Below are positions 1-7,898 of a DNA stretch of 20,763 nt, piece by piece. The DNA is from Betaproteobacteria bacterium HGW-Betaproteobacteria-8 (GTDB taxonomy: Bacteria; Pseudomonadota; Gammaproteobacteria; Burkholderiales; Methylophilaceae). Every line of letters begins with the position of its first letter. Positions within the stretch are counted from its first letter, which is position 1. A program made the position numbers and the translations under genes. The stretch spans positions 1 through 20,763 of the forward strand of contig PHCD01000022.1 in assembly GCA_002842135.1 (NCBI GenBank), written 5' to 3'. The notes under the pieces are model-generated. The model saw only the letters and a list, made by a program, of their open reading frames with translations. It ran no database searches and had not been told where the DNA came from.

Positions 1-831
1 CCGCGATGGCTGGAACGGCTAAGCAATTTTCTGTTGCGCGAACCGGAAGACCGCGAACAGCTGATAGAACTGCTGCATACGGCTTATGAAAACAACCTGT
101 TGGATGCCGATGCACTGTCAATGATCGAAGGCGTACTGCAGGTCTCCGAGATGCAGGTACGCGATGTGATGATTCCGCGCTCGCAAATGGATGTCATCGA
201 CATCACCGACCCACCGGAAAAATTCATTCCTTTCGTCATCGAAACGGCACACTCACGCTTCCCGGTGATCGAGGAAAACAAGGACGATGTCATCGGCATC
301 CTGCTTGCCAAAGACTTGCTGCGCTATTATGCCGGCGAGGATTTCGAGGTGCGCGACATGCTGCGCCCCGCGGTATTCATTCCCGAATCCAAGCGTCTCA
401 ACGTCCTGCTGAAGGAGTTCCGCAGCAACCGCAACCATATCGCCATCGTCGTCGATGAATACGGCGGCGTAGCCGGCATGGTGACGATCGAGGATGTGCT
501 GGAACAGATCGTTGGCGACATCGAGGATGAATACGACTTCGACGAAACCGAAGACAACATCATCCGCGATGCCAGCGGCCGCTACCGCGTCAAGGCACTG
601 ACCGAGATCGCCGATTTCAACGAGGCGCTGGGCACCAACTTCAGCGATGAAGAATACTCTACTATCGGTGGCCTGGTGGTCAGCAAGTTCGGCCACCTGC
701 CGAAGCGCGGTGAACAAGTCACTTTCAACAACCTCAGCTTCACTGCACTGCGCGCAGATAGCAGGCGCTTACATTCCATGAACGTGGAAATCCTGGCAAA
801 ACCCGAAATCGCTGAAGGTCTGGCCAGTTAA
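1..831 (+). CDS. corC: CorC/YbeX-type CBS-domain protein, 5' end cut by window edge
   Basis: This is the C-terminal 276 residues of a cytoplasmic CorC (YbeX) protein, a family linked to magnesium/cobalt efflux and envelope integrity. The reading frame is open to base 1 and the upstream residues (PRWLERLSNFL) match the usual CorC N-terminus, so the TTG at 34 is not the start; the true start lies left of the window. In visible numbering, two CBS domains sit at about 52-112 (VRDVMIPRSQMDVI) and 118-175 (DEYGGVAGMVTIEDVLEQIVGDIEDE), followed by a CorC_HlyC transporter-associated domain at about 185-265. There is no DUF21 membrane domain, as in E. coli CorC (about 290 residues). In many betaproteobacteria corC directly precedes lnt; here two genes lie between them. 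The family call is secure; the exact role of CorC is debated. Confidence 0.93.
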   Translation, partial: PRWLERLSNFLLREPEDREQLIELLHTAYENNLLDADALSMIEGVLQVSEMQVRDVMIPRSQMDVIDITDPPEKFIPFVIETAHSRFPVIEENKDDVIGILLAKDLLRYYAGEDFEVRDMLRPAVFIPESKRLNVLLKEFRSNRNHIAIVVDEYGGVAGMVTIEDVLEQIVGDIEDEYDFDETEDNIIRDASGRYRVKALTEIADFNEALGTNFSDEEYSTIGGLVVSKFGHLPKRGEQVTFNNLSFTALRADSRRLHSMNVEILAKPEIAEGLAS

Positions 832-888
832 GCACCGCTGCCCACACATGCCTTTATAGACGGGAACTTATCCCAAACCGGCAAACTC

Positions 889-912
889 ATATTGGAGTAA
901 CTCAACCAATAT
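889..912 (+). promoter_or_regulatory. Inverted repeat just upstream of a ribosome binding site
   Basis: ATATTGG (889-895) and CCAATAT (906-912) form a perfect 7-bp dyad with a 10-base loop. With a one-base bulge the pairing extends through CTCA/TGAG. The right arm ends two bases before the Shine-Dalgarno sequence GAGGGG (914-919) of the gene starting at 927. It could be an operator or an RNA hairpin that affects translation. Whether it does anything is unknown. Confidence 0.3.
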
Positions 913-926
913 TGAGGGGTACTGGT

Positions 927-1325
927 ATGCGCACCTTACTTTTAACATTGTTTCTGGCTTTTTCCGGTGCGGCCTACGCGGGCAACACGGAAGAAGTTCC
1001 GCCCGCGAGTGAAATCCCCACCGCGGAAAAAGAATTTGTCGCTGCCATCAACCAGTACGACAAGGCAAAAATCATTGAGCAGTTTGGCGAACCGGCAAAA
1101 AAAGAGGACATGAAAGTCGCCTCATCTGGCGAAATCATTGCCTCCATCTGGCAGTATCACTTCATCAACACCGATCCGGACGGCGCCTACTATGAGACCA
1201 CCGAACTGGATTTCCTCGGTGAAAGGGTCGTCATGGTGGTGTTCATGAACCATGATGGTGAGGAGAAAATTTCTGTTGAGCCGCCAAGCACGGCAGAAAC
1301 GCAGGAAGATTTACCGCAGATGTAA
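927..1325 (+). CDS. Small exported protein of unknown function, possibly BamE/SmpA-like
   Basis: I do not recognise a named gene. The start is the ATG at 927, preceded by GAGGGG at 914-919 with 7-base spacing; an in-frame TTG at 912 lacks such a site. The 132-residue product begins with a clear Sec signal peptide (MRTLLLTLFLAFSGAAYA, predicted cut after residue 18), so it should be periplasmic. It has no lipobox cysteine. The mature part has an acidic, proline-containing start and then a segment with KIIEQFGEP, a WQYHF strand and GERVVMVVF. That order (helix ending in a G-x-P turn, then a Trp/Tyr strand) is loosely like the BamE/SmpA/OmlA fold, which is my inference only. It lies between corC and a convergent mscL and ends at a strong terminator. 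Confidence 0.8.
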   Translation: MRTLLLTLFLAFSGAAYAGNTEEVPPASEIPTAEKEFVAAINQYDKAKIIEQFGEPAKKEDMKVASSGEIIASIWQYHFINTDPDGAYYETTELDFLGERVVMVVFMNHDGEEKISVEPPSTAETQEDLPQM

Positions 1326-1341
1326 TCAAAGAGTGTGCACA

Positions 1342-1368
1342 AAAAAGGGCGAAGAATTCGCCCTTTTT
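1342..1368. terminator. Two-way intrinsic terminator between convergent genes
   Basis: A 12-bp perfect stem (AAAAAGGGCGAA at 1342-1353, TTCGCCCTTTTT at 1357-1368) closes a 3-base GAA loop. The outer A/T runs give a U-tract on either strand, so it can end transcription from the small secreted-protein gene (stop 1325) and from mscL (stop 1388, minus strand). Confidence 0.88.
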
Positions 1369-1387
1369 CATATCTGCCTCCAACCGC

Positions 1388-1804
1388 TTATTTTTTCAAA
1401 GCATCGCGAATCTCGCGCAACAACAATACTTCTTCCGGTGTGGCAGGAGGTGCAGCAGGCTCCTCTTTCTTCAATCGATTGATTGTGCGCACCAGCAGGA
1501 ATACGGCAAATGCCACGATGATGAAGCTGACCAGGGCATTGACAAACAGGCCGTAATTCAAGGTCACGGCGCCCGCTTCCTTGGCGACTGCCACCGTAGC
1601 ATAAGGCGCAGCGGTCGCGCCTTCCTTCAATACAAAGAACAGTTCACTGAAATCAACATTGCCCAGCAACAAGCCAACCGGGGGCATGAGCACATCATCG
1701 ACAAGAGATTTCACTATGGAGCCGAATGCCGCACCTATGATGATACCGACGGCCATATCGACCACATTGCCACGCATGGCAAAGGCTTTGAATTCTTTTA
1801 ACAT
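1388..1804 (-). CDS. mscL: Large-conductance mechanosensitive channel MscL
   Basis: MscL forms a homopentameric inner-membrane channel that opens under membrane tension and releases solutes on osmotic downshock. The 138-residue product is close to the E. coli length (136). It shows the amphipathic N-terminus ([20 protein letters not shown]), a first membrane helix at about 14-47, a periplasmic loop at 48-82, a second membrane helix at about 84-108, and a C-terminal helix ([17 protein letters not shown]). The ATG at 1804 was chosen because AGAGGAG lies five bases upstream and the protein begins with the conserved MLKEF; an in-frame start ten codons upstream would add non-conserved residues. 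It is transcribed away from lnt and converges on the small secreted-protein gene, sharing its terminator. Confidence 0.97.
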   Translation of the reverse strand: MLKEFKAFAMRGNVVDMAVGIIIGAAFGSIVKSLVDDVLMPPVGLLLGNVDFSELFFVLKEGATAAPYATVAVAKEAGAVTLNYGLFVNALVSFIIVAFAVFLLVRTINRLKKEEPAAPPATPEEVLLLREIRDALKK

Positions 1805-1820
1805 TTCATCTCCTCTTGAA

Positions 1821-1848
1821 TAAAGTAATCGCACCTAACCGCTATAAT
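1821..1848 (+). promoter_or_regulatory. Probable sigma70 promoter of lnt
   Basis: A perfect TATAAT lies at 1843-1848, with a poor -35 candidate TAAAGT at 1821-1826 (16-bp spacer). A transcript starting near 1855 would give a short leader before the TTG at 1882. The -10 match is seen directly; the -35 is weak. Confidence 0.45.
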
Positions 1849-1881
1849 GCAAAAAGATTCTTTCATCGTCTAGGATTTCCA

Positions 1882-3357
1882 TTGGCATCACTTTTACACC
1901 CGGCAAAACTCAGGCTGTTACTGGCCGCAATACTTGGCAGCTTTGCCGTCCTCGGCTTCGCGCCTTTCTATTTCTACCCAAGCACCATTCTCAGCATCGC
2001 CGGCCTGTTTTACCTGTGGCATCGAGCAGACGACAGCAAACAAGCGGCATGGCTGGGCTTTTTTTACGGGCTTGGCCTGTTCATCGCCGGCATCTACTGG
2101 ATCTACATCAGCCTGCACGATTTTGGCGGCATGCCCTGGTGGATGGCAGTTTTCTCGACCTTCTGCCTGTGCGCATTTCTTTCGCTGTTCCCGGCCCTGG
2201 TCGGCTGGCTGAGCAAACGCTCATCGCAGATGCTGTTAAGTGCACCGCTACTCTGGGCGCTGGCGGAATGGGTTCGCAGCTGGATATTCACCGGCTTCCC
2301 ATGGCTGACCATAGGCTATTCGCAAACGCCCAACAGTCCGCTTGCCGGCTTCATGCCAGTCATCGGCGTCTATGGCGTTTCATTGCTGACTGCCATCACT
2401 GCGGCATTGCTGGTCTTTTTTCTGCTCAAAACACGCAGAAAAATCATGTTCGCGGCCCTGATTGCACTTTGGGTGAGTGGCGCACTGCTGAAAATGGTGC
2501 CGTGGACCACACCGGTTGGCGAACCGGTCTCCATCGCCCTGCTGCAAGGCAATATCGCCCAGGATCTTAAATGGCAAGAAGACGAAGTACAGCGCACGCT
2601 GGACAAGTATCTGCAGCTAACCATGGACAGTAGCGCCAGTCTCACCGTATTGCCGGAGACAGCCCTGCCCATGCTACTGAGACAGGTTCCGGATGATTAT
2701 CTGTCCGCATTCAAGGCCCATGCGCTTGAAAACCGGGGCGACATTCTATTTGGCGTTGTGGAATATGAGAATGAGTCGTTCTATAACAGCATGCTGAGCA
2801 TAGGCAATTCGCCCAGCCAGACTTACCGCAAAACCCATCTGGTCCCGTTCGGCGAATTCATCCCGCTCAAGACCGTATTCGGCTGGATCTATAAAGACTG
2901 GCTCAATATCCCGCTGACCGACCTGGCCAGGGGCGGCTTCGACCAGAAGCCGCTGGAAATCGCCGGCCAGAAAGTCGCCGTCAACATCTGCTACGAGGAT
3001 GTGTTCGGCGAAGAGATCATTTACCAGTTGCCGGAGGCAACGATACTGGTCAACACCAGCAACGATGCCTGGTACGGCGAATCTCCCGCGGCCTACCAGC
3101 ACCTGCAGATCTCGCAGGCGCGCGCTCTGGAGACTGGCCGCATGATGCTGCGCGCCACCAATACCGGGGCTACGGCCATCATCGAGAAAAACGGCGAGAT
3201 ATTGGCTCAGCTGCCGCATTTCCGTACCGGCATACTGGAGGGCGAAGCACAGGGTTATAGCGGCAGCACGCCTTATATCCGTTTCGGCAACTGGCTGTTC
3301 CTGCTCATCACTGCGGCAGGCCTGGTTTGCCTTTTGTGGCTGCGTAAAAAGAAGTAA
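1882..3357 (+). CDS. lnt: Apolipoprotein N-acyltransferase
   Basis: Lnt transfers an acyl chain from phospholipid to the N-terminal cysteine of lipoproteins in the inner membrane, the last step of lipoprotein maturation. The N-terminal half carries several membrane helices; the nitrilase-like domain spans about 215-460, and a final helix precedes the lysine-rich tail. The expected Glu-Lys-Cys triad is present: E259 (LPETALPM), K317 (RKTHLVPFGEF) and C370 (NICYEDVFGE), numbered from the TTG at 1882. That start has AGGA at 1872-1875 and lies below a perfect -10 box (1843-1848). The more upstream TTG at 1816 would place the -10 box inside the gene, so I prefer 1882 (491 residues); the ATG-less start remains uncertain. 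glyQ follows after 42 bases. Confidence 0.96.
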   Translation: MASLLHPAKLRLLLAAILGSFAVLGFAPFYFYPSTILSIAGLFYLWHRADDSKQAAWLGFFYGLGLFIAGIYWIYISLHDFGGMPWWMAVFSTFCLCAFLSLFPALVGWLSKRSSQMLLSAPLLWALAEWVRSWIFTGFPWLTIGYSQTPNSPLAGFMPVIGVYGVSLLTAITAALLVFFLLKTRRKIMFAALIALWVSGALLKMVPWTTPVGEPVSIALLQGNIAQDLKWQEDEVQRTLDKYLQLTMDSSASLTVLPETALPMLLRQVPDDYLSAFKAHALENRGDILFGVVEYENESFYNSMLSIGNSPSQTYRKTHLVPFGEFIPLKTVFGWIYKDWLNIPLTDLARGGFDQKPLEIAGQKVAVNICYEDVFGEEIIYQLPEATILVNTSNDAWYGESPAAYQHLQISQARALETGRMMLRATNTGATAIIEKNGEILAQLPHFRTGILEGEAQGYSGSTPYIRFGNWLFLLITAAGLVCLLWLRKKK

Positions 3358-3399
3358 AATCAACCCTTTCGCCCAATACAAAAAACGGCCCAAATACAG

Positions 3400-4326
3400 A
3401 TGTCACTCACATTTCAAGAGATCATTCTCACACTACAACAATACTGGGATAAACAAGGCTGCACGCTGTTGCAACCTTACGACATGGAAGTCGGTGCCGG
3501 CACCTCACACACCGCGACCTTTCTACGCGCACTTGGCCCTGAACCCTGGAAAGCCGCCTATGTGCAACCGAGCCGCCGCCCCAAGGATGGCCGCTATGGC
3601 GAAAATCCCAACCGCTTGCAGCATTACTACCAGTATCAGGTCGTACTGAAACCGGCACCGGCCAATATCCTGGAACTCTACCTGGGTTCGCTCGAGGCAT
3701 TGGGTTTCAACCTGAAAGAGAATGACATCCGCTTCGTCGAGGACGACTGGGAAAACCCGACCCTGGGCGCCTGGGGCCTGGGCTGGGAAGTCTGGCTCAA
3801 TGGCATGGAAGTCACCCAGTTCACTTACTTCCAGCAGGTCGGTGGCATCGACTGCAAGCCCATCACCGGCGAAATCACCTACGGCCTGGAACGCCTGGCC
3901 ATGTACCTGCAGGGCGTGGAGAACGTCTATGACCTGACCTACTCGCCCGGCGTCAGCTATGGCGACGTTTTCCTGCAGAACGAAAAGGAACAGTCCGCCT
4001 ATAACTTCGAACACAGCGATGTCGATTTCCTGCTGAACGCATTCACTGCCCATGAGAAACAGGCCAAACACCTTATGGAAAACCAGCTGGCATTGCCTGC
4101 CTATGAACAGGTGCTGAAGGCTGCGCACACATTCAATCTGCTGGATGCACGCGGTGCGATTTCCGTCACCGAGCGCGCCGCCTACATCGGCCGCATCCGC
4201 AACCTGGCGCGCAGTGTCGCCGCCAGCTATCTGGACAGCCGCGCCCGCCTCGGCTTCCCGATGGCACCCAAGGCCTGGGCAGATGAAATTTTGGCCAAAC
4301 TGGAAAAAGAAAAGAAGGCCGCCTGA
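3400..4326 (+). CDS. glyQ: Glycyl-tRNA synthetase alpha subunit
   Basis: This is the catalytic subunit of the bacterial alpha2beta2 glycyl-tRNA synthetase, a class II enzyme that activates glycine and charges tRNA-Gly in the cytoplasm. The 308-residue product is near the family length (about 300). It shows the conserved N-terminus ([20 protein letters not shown]), the [20 protein letters not shown] segment, and [21 protein letters not shown] followed by [14 protein letters not shown], all typical of GlyQ. The ATG at 3400 gives this N-terminus exactly, although I see no good Shine-Dalgarno sequence before it. glyS starts 2 bases after the stop, so the two subunits are almost certainly co-transcribed and translationally coupled. 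Confidence 0.98.
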   Translation: MSLTFQEIILTLQQYWDKQGCTLLQPYDMEVGAGTSHTATFLRALGPEPWKAAYVQPSRRPKDGRYGENPNRLQHYYQYQVVLKPAPANILELYLGSLEALGFNLKENDIRFVEDDWENPTLGAWGLGWEVWLNGMEVTQFTYFQQVGGIDCKPITGEITYGLERLAMYLQGVENVYDLTYSPGVSYGDVFLQNEKEQSAYNFEHSDVDFLLNAFTAHEKQAKHLMENQLALPAYEQVLKAAHTFNLLDARGAISVTERAAYIGRIRNLARSVAASYLDSRARLGFPMAPKAWADEILAKLEKEKKAA

Positions 4327-4328
4327 AT

Positions 4329-6479
4329 ATGAGTAGCAAAAATCTGTTAATTGAATTGTTTGTAGAAGAACTGCCGCCCAAGGCACTGAAAAAACTCGGT
4401 GAAGCCTTCTCCTCGGCATTGTCTGAATCGCTGCAGGCACAAGGCCTGACCGCAGAAAACTCCGTGGTAAACGGCTTTGCATCACCACGCCGGCTTGCCG
4501 CACACATCACCAATATCGCGGCCAATGCTGCCGACAAACAGGTCGCACAAAAACTGATGCCGGTCAGCGTCGGGCTGGACACGAGCGGTAATGCTACCCC
4601 GGCCTTGCTGAAGAGACTGGCTGCACTCGGTGCGGACGAAACCGCCGTTGCCAGCCTCAGAAAAGAAAATGACGGCAAAGCCGACATCCTGTTCCTGGAT
4701 GCGACCCAGACCGGTGCCCGTCTGGCAGACGGCTTGCAAAAAGCGATTGAAGACGCCATCGCCAAACTGCCCATCCCCAAGGTCATGACTTATCAACTGC
4801 AGGAAAACTGCGAACAGCCCGGCTGGGACAGCGTCAACTTCGTCCGACCGGCACATGGCCTGGTTGCCCTGCATGGCAGCGATATCGTGCCGGTCAGCGT
4901 GCTCGGCCTACAATCCGGCAACATCACATACGGTCACCGTTTTGAAGCCAAATCTGACTCTATCAAGCTCAACAGCGCCGACAGCTATGCGCAGCAACTG
5001 AGGGACGAAGGCGCGGTGATTGCCAGCTTCGAACAACGCCGCGCCGAGATCGTCAGCCAGCTGAATCAGGCCGCCGCTAAACAGAATCTCAAGCCGATTG
5101 ACGACGATGCGCTGCTGGACGAGGTCACCGCACTGGTTGAGCGCCCCAACGTGCTGCTCGGCCAGTTCGAGCAGGAGTATCTGGAAGTCCCGCAGGAATG
5201 CCTGATCCTCACCATGAAGGCCAACCAGAAATACTTCCCGCTGCTGGATGCGCAAGGCAAGCTCACCAACAAGTTCCTCATCGTTTCCAACATCAGCCCG
5301 GCCGACCCATCCAAAGTCATTGGTGGCAACGAACGTGTGGTACGTCCACGTCTGGCCGATGCCAAGTTCTTCTTCGACCAGGACAGGAAGAAGACGCTGG
5401 AATCCCGTATCGAAGGCTTGGACAAGGTGGTTTACCACAACAAGCTGGGCTCGCAGGGTGAGCGCGTACTTCGCGTGCAAGCCACTGCCAAGGCGATCGG
5501 CATGGCACTCGGCGGCGAACAGCTGGCAGCACAAGCCAGCCAGGCCGCTATCCTCGCCAAAGCCGATTTGTTGACCGACATGGTCGGCGAATTCCCGGAA
5601 CTACAGGGCATCATGGGCCGTTACTATGCGCAGCATGAAGGCATGGCTGATGACATCGCCTATGCGATTGAAGACCACTACAAACCTAGGTTTGCCGGCG
5701 ACGAATTGCCGCGCAACCAGGTCGGCATCTGTGTCGCCCTGGCCGATAAACTGGAAACCCTAGTCGGCATGTTCGGCATCGGCAATATGCCGACCGGCGA
5801 CAAGGACCCCTTTGCCCTGAGAAGACATGCGCTCGGTGTCATTCGCATGCTGGTGGAACTGGATCTGCCTTTGCAAATTCATCACCTGATCACCACTGCA
5901 CAAGACGTCGTGTTGCAAAAGATCAAGCTCGAGCTGCACGAAGAATTTGCCTTCAATCTTACCGACCTCGAGAAATTCATCTACGAGCGCCTGGCCGGTT
6001 ACCTGCGTGAACAAGCTTACACGCCACAGGAAATCGAAGCCGTGCTGAGCCTGCAGCCGCAGCGTCTGGGCGAAGTGCCCAAACGCCTGGAAGCAGTGCG
6101 CGCCTTTGCCAAATTGCCTGAGGCAGACAGCCTTGCCGCTGCCAACAAGCGCGTAAACAACATCCTGAAAAAAGCCAGGGATGGTGCCAGCAAATTCGGG
6201 CAAAAACTGGATACGGCATTGCTGCAGGAAACGGCAGAGATCGAACTGCATCATGCACTGGGCAAGACAGCACCCGAAGCCGACAAGGCGTTCGAGCTGG
6301 GCGACTACGCTGCTTCGCTGCAATCCCTTGCCGCGTTGAAAACGCCGGTAGACGCATTTTTCGATCATGTCATGGTCAATGCCGAAGATCCGGACCTGCG
6401 TGCCAATCGCCTGACCCTGCTTGATGCTTTGTACCAGGCCATGAACCGCGTTGCTGACTTATCGAAACTGGCGGCGTAA
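4329..6479 (+). CDS. glyS: Glycyl-tRNA synthetase beta subunit
   Basis: The beta subunit binds tRNA-Gly and completes the heterotetrameric synthetase with GlyQ. The product is 716 residues, slightly longer than the E. coli protein (689). The N-terminus (LLIELFVEELPPKALKKLGE) and the block around residues 470-500 (ADKLETLVGMFGIGNMPTGDKDPFALRRHALG) are hallmarks of GlyS. The C-terminal part, from about 590 onward, matches the DALR-like anticodon-binding domain, ending in ADLSKLAA. The ATG at 4329 follows the glyQ stop after 2 bases. No internal stop or frameshift is seen. An inverted-repeat element starts 2 bases after the stop codon. Confidence 0.98.
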   Translation: MSSKNLLIELFVEELPPKALKKLGEAFSSALSESLQAQGLTAENSVVNGFASPRRLAAHITNIAANAADKQVAQKLMPVSVGLDTSGNATPALLKRLAALGADETAVASLRKENDGKADILFLDATQTGARLADGLQKAIEDAIAKLPIPKVMTYQLQENCEQPGWDSVNFVRPAHGLVALHGSDIVPVSVLGLQSGNITYGHRFEAKSDSIKLNSADSYAQQLRDEGAVIASFEQRRAEIVSQLNQAAAKQNLKPIDDDALLDEVTALVERPNVLLGQFEQEYLEVPQECLILTMKANQKYFPLLDAQGKLTNKFLIVSNISPADPSKVIGGNERVVRPRLADAKFFFDQDRKKTLESRIEGLDKVVYHNKLGSQGERVLRVQATAKAIGMALGGEQLAAQASQAAILAKADLLTDMVGEFPELQGIMGRYYAQHEGMADDIAYAIEDHYKPRFAGDELPRNQVGICVALADKLETLVGMFGIGNMPTGDKDPFALRRHALGVIRMLVELDLPLQIHHLITTAQDVVLQKIKLELHEEFAFNLTDLEKFIYERLAGYLREQAYTPQEIEAVLSLQPQRLGEVPKRLEAVRAFAKLPEADSLAAANKRVNNILKKARDGASKFGQKLDTALLQETAEIELHHALGKTAPEADKAFELGDYAASLQSLAALKTPVDAFFDHVMVNAEDPDLRANRLTLLDALYQAMNRVADLSKLAA

Positions 6480-6481
6480 GC

Positions 6482-6630
6482 TTTGTGAATTACATAGCGA
6501 TCAGCGAAACGATTGCGGCGCCAGGCGCACGGAGCGCAACGACGATGACAGTACAGAAAGTACGGCAAGGAAGTGAGCGCCGCGCAACACCGAGACGCAT
6601 CGTTGCAGCTATTGATATGGAATTCACAAA
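6482..6630. repeat. 149-bp imperfect inverted-repeat (MITE-like) element
   Basis: The whole glyS-gmhB gap is one structured unit. Its ends, TTTGTGAATTaCATA (6482-6496) and TATGgAATTCACAAA (6616-6630), are inverted copies matching at 14 of 15 positions. A second inverted block follows inside each end: AGCGAAACGATTGCG (6503-6517) against CGCATCGTTGCAGCT (6596-6610). In the centre GTAC-AGAAA-GTAC (6551-6563) forms a small hairpin, and GCGCAACGACGA (6534-6545) recurs as GCGCAACACCGA (6582-6593). No coding frame fits. This layout suggests a non-autonomous mobile element or a dispersed intergenic repeat. No second copy was noticed in this window and no certain target-site duplication is visible, so the mobile origin is inference. 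Confidence 0.55.
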
Positions 6631-7176
6631 ATGAAACTAGTTATCTTGGACCGCGACGGCGTCATCAACTACGACAGCCCCCACTTCATCAAGAGCCCGG
6701 ATGAGTGGAAACCGATTCCTGGCAGTCTGGAAGCGATTGCCCTGCTCAACCAATCCGGTTTTCGCGTAGCGCTGGCGACCAATCAATCCGGTATCGGCCG
6801 CGGCCTGTTCGACATGGCGACGCTGAATGCCATCCACGACAAGATGTATCGTGCCCTGGGCCAGTTTGGCGGACGTATCGATGCACTGTTCTACTGTCCG
6901 CATAGTGCAGAGGCCAACTGCGACTGCCGCAAACCGAAATCCGGCATGATCGAGGACATCGCGCGCCGCTTTGCCATCGACCTCAAAACCGTTTACAGCG
7001 TGGGCGACTCCCTGCGCGACCTGCAGGCCAGTGCAGCGCTCGGCGCTCAAAGCATCCTGGTGCTGACCGGCAAAGGCACAAAAACCCTGGAAGAAGGCGG
7101 CCTGCCGGAAGGCACCTGGGTTTGTGCAGACCTCGCCGAAGCCGTTCAGCGCATTATCGCCCACGACAACAGCTGA
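6631..7176 (+). CDS. gmhB: D-glycero-beta-D-manno-heptose-1,7-bisphosphate 7-phosphatase
   Basis: GmhB removes the 7-phosphate from heptose 1,7-bisphosphate in the cytoplasm, on the route to ADP-heptose for the LPS inner core. The 181-residue product is a HAD-family phosphatase of normal length. It shows the nucleophile motif LDRDGVIN (D7, D9), the threonine motif ATNQSGIGRG (about 49-58), the zinc-binding cysteines and histidine in CPHSAEANCDC (C89, H91, C97, C99), the RKPKSGM lysine (K103) and the GDSLRD acidic motif (D126). The ATG at 6631 directly abuts the right end of the inverted-repeat element, so any ribosome binding site (only a weak GGA at 6619-6621) lies inside that element. plsC starts 8 bases after the stop. 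Confidence 0.96.
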   Translation: MKLVILDRDGVINYDSPHFIKSPDEWKPIPGSLEAIALLNQSGFRVALATNQSGIGRGLFDMATLNAIHDKMYRALGQFGGRIDALFYCPHSAEANCDCRKPKSGMIEDIARRFAIDLKTVYSVGDSLRDLQASAALGAQSILVLTGKGTKTLEEGGLPEGTWVCADLAEAVQRIIAHDNS

Positions 7177-7184
7177 GAACCGGC

Positions 7185-7898
7185 ATGCTGGTCATCCTGC
7201 GCTCTCTGCTCTTCACGCTCGGCCAGTGGCTGTTCACGCTCATCTTCAGCCTGTTCGCCGTCCTGACATTTCCCTTCCACCCGATCACCCGCTACCGCAT
7301 CATCTCGATCTGGGCGCGCTCCATGCTGTGGTGGCTGCGCGTGACCTGCGGCATCCGTTACCGCATCATCGGCCGCGAGAACATCCCGCAATCCCCCAGC
7401 ATCATCCTCGCCAAGCACCAATCGGCATGGGAAACCCTGGCATTCCAGCAGATATTCCCGCCGCAGGTCTGGGTGCTGAAGCGCTCACTGCTCTGGATAC
7501 CGTTCTTCGGCTGGGGACTGGCCATGACGTCGCCGATCGCCATCAACCGCAGTGCCGGTAGAGAAGCGCTGAAGCAATTGACGACCCAAGGCAAGGATCG
7601 CATGCAACAAGGTTTCTGGGTGGTGATCTTCCCTGAAGGCACACGCATGCCCCCCGGCACAAAAGGCAAATATCATATCGGCGGCGCATGGCTGGCAACG
7701 CACACCAGCGCCACCGTCGTTCCAGTGGCGCACAATGCCGGAGAATTCTGGCCAAAAAATTCATTCATTAAAAAACCGGGCACTATCATGGTCAGTATCG
7801 GCCAGCCGATCCAGGCTGCGGGATTGAAGCCGGATCAGCTCAACCAGCAGGTAGAGAACTGGATCGAGCAGGAAATGACTCAGTTGGAGCAAAGGTGA
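7185..7898 (+). CDS. plsC: 1-acyl-sn-glycerol-3-phosphate acyltransferase (PlsC family)
   Basis: PlsC-type enzymes convert lysophosphatidic acid to phosphatidic acid at the inner membrane, using acyl-ACP or acyl-CoA. The 237-residue product has an N-terminal hydrophobic helix (about 5-30), the first acyltransferase motif as KHQSAWE (H78, E83), the FFGWGL segment (107-112), the glycerol-phosphate-binding FPEGTR motif (149-154) and the VVPVAHN segment (178-184). The usual HX4D is HX4E here; I recall the KHQSAWET form from other betaproteobacterial homologues, so it need not be a defect. The ATG at 7185 is 8 bases after the gmhB stop; an in-frame start further upstream would overlap gmhB with unrelated residues. 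The next gene overlaps the stop by 4 bases. Confidence 0.93.
   Translation: MLVILRSLLFTLGQWLFTLIFSLFAVLTFPFHPITRYRIISIWARSMLWWLRVTCGIRYRIIGRENIPQSPSIILAKHQSAWETLAFQQIFPPQVWVLKRSLLWIPFFGWGLAMTSPIAINRSAGREALKQLTTQGKDRMQQGFWVVIFPEGTRMPPGTKGKYHIGGAWLATHTSATVVPVAHNAGEFWPKNSFIKKPGTIMVSIGQPIQAAGLKPDQLNQQVENWIEQEMTQLEQR

Noticed and set aside
34..36. TTG at 34 as the start of the first gene
   Set aside because: The frame is open to base 1 and the upstream residues match the conserved CorC N-terminus, so the gene begins outside the window.
3523..4503. Long open frame of 326 codons on the minus strand opposite glyQ
   Set aside because: It lies wholly across glyQ and the glyS start, which are unmistakable; its sequence has no recognisable domain and reads as a codon-bias shadow.
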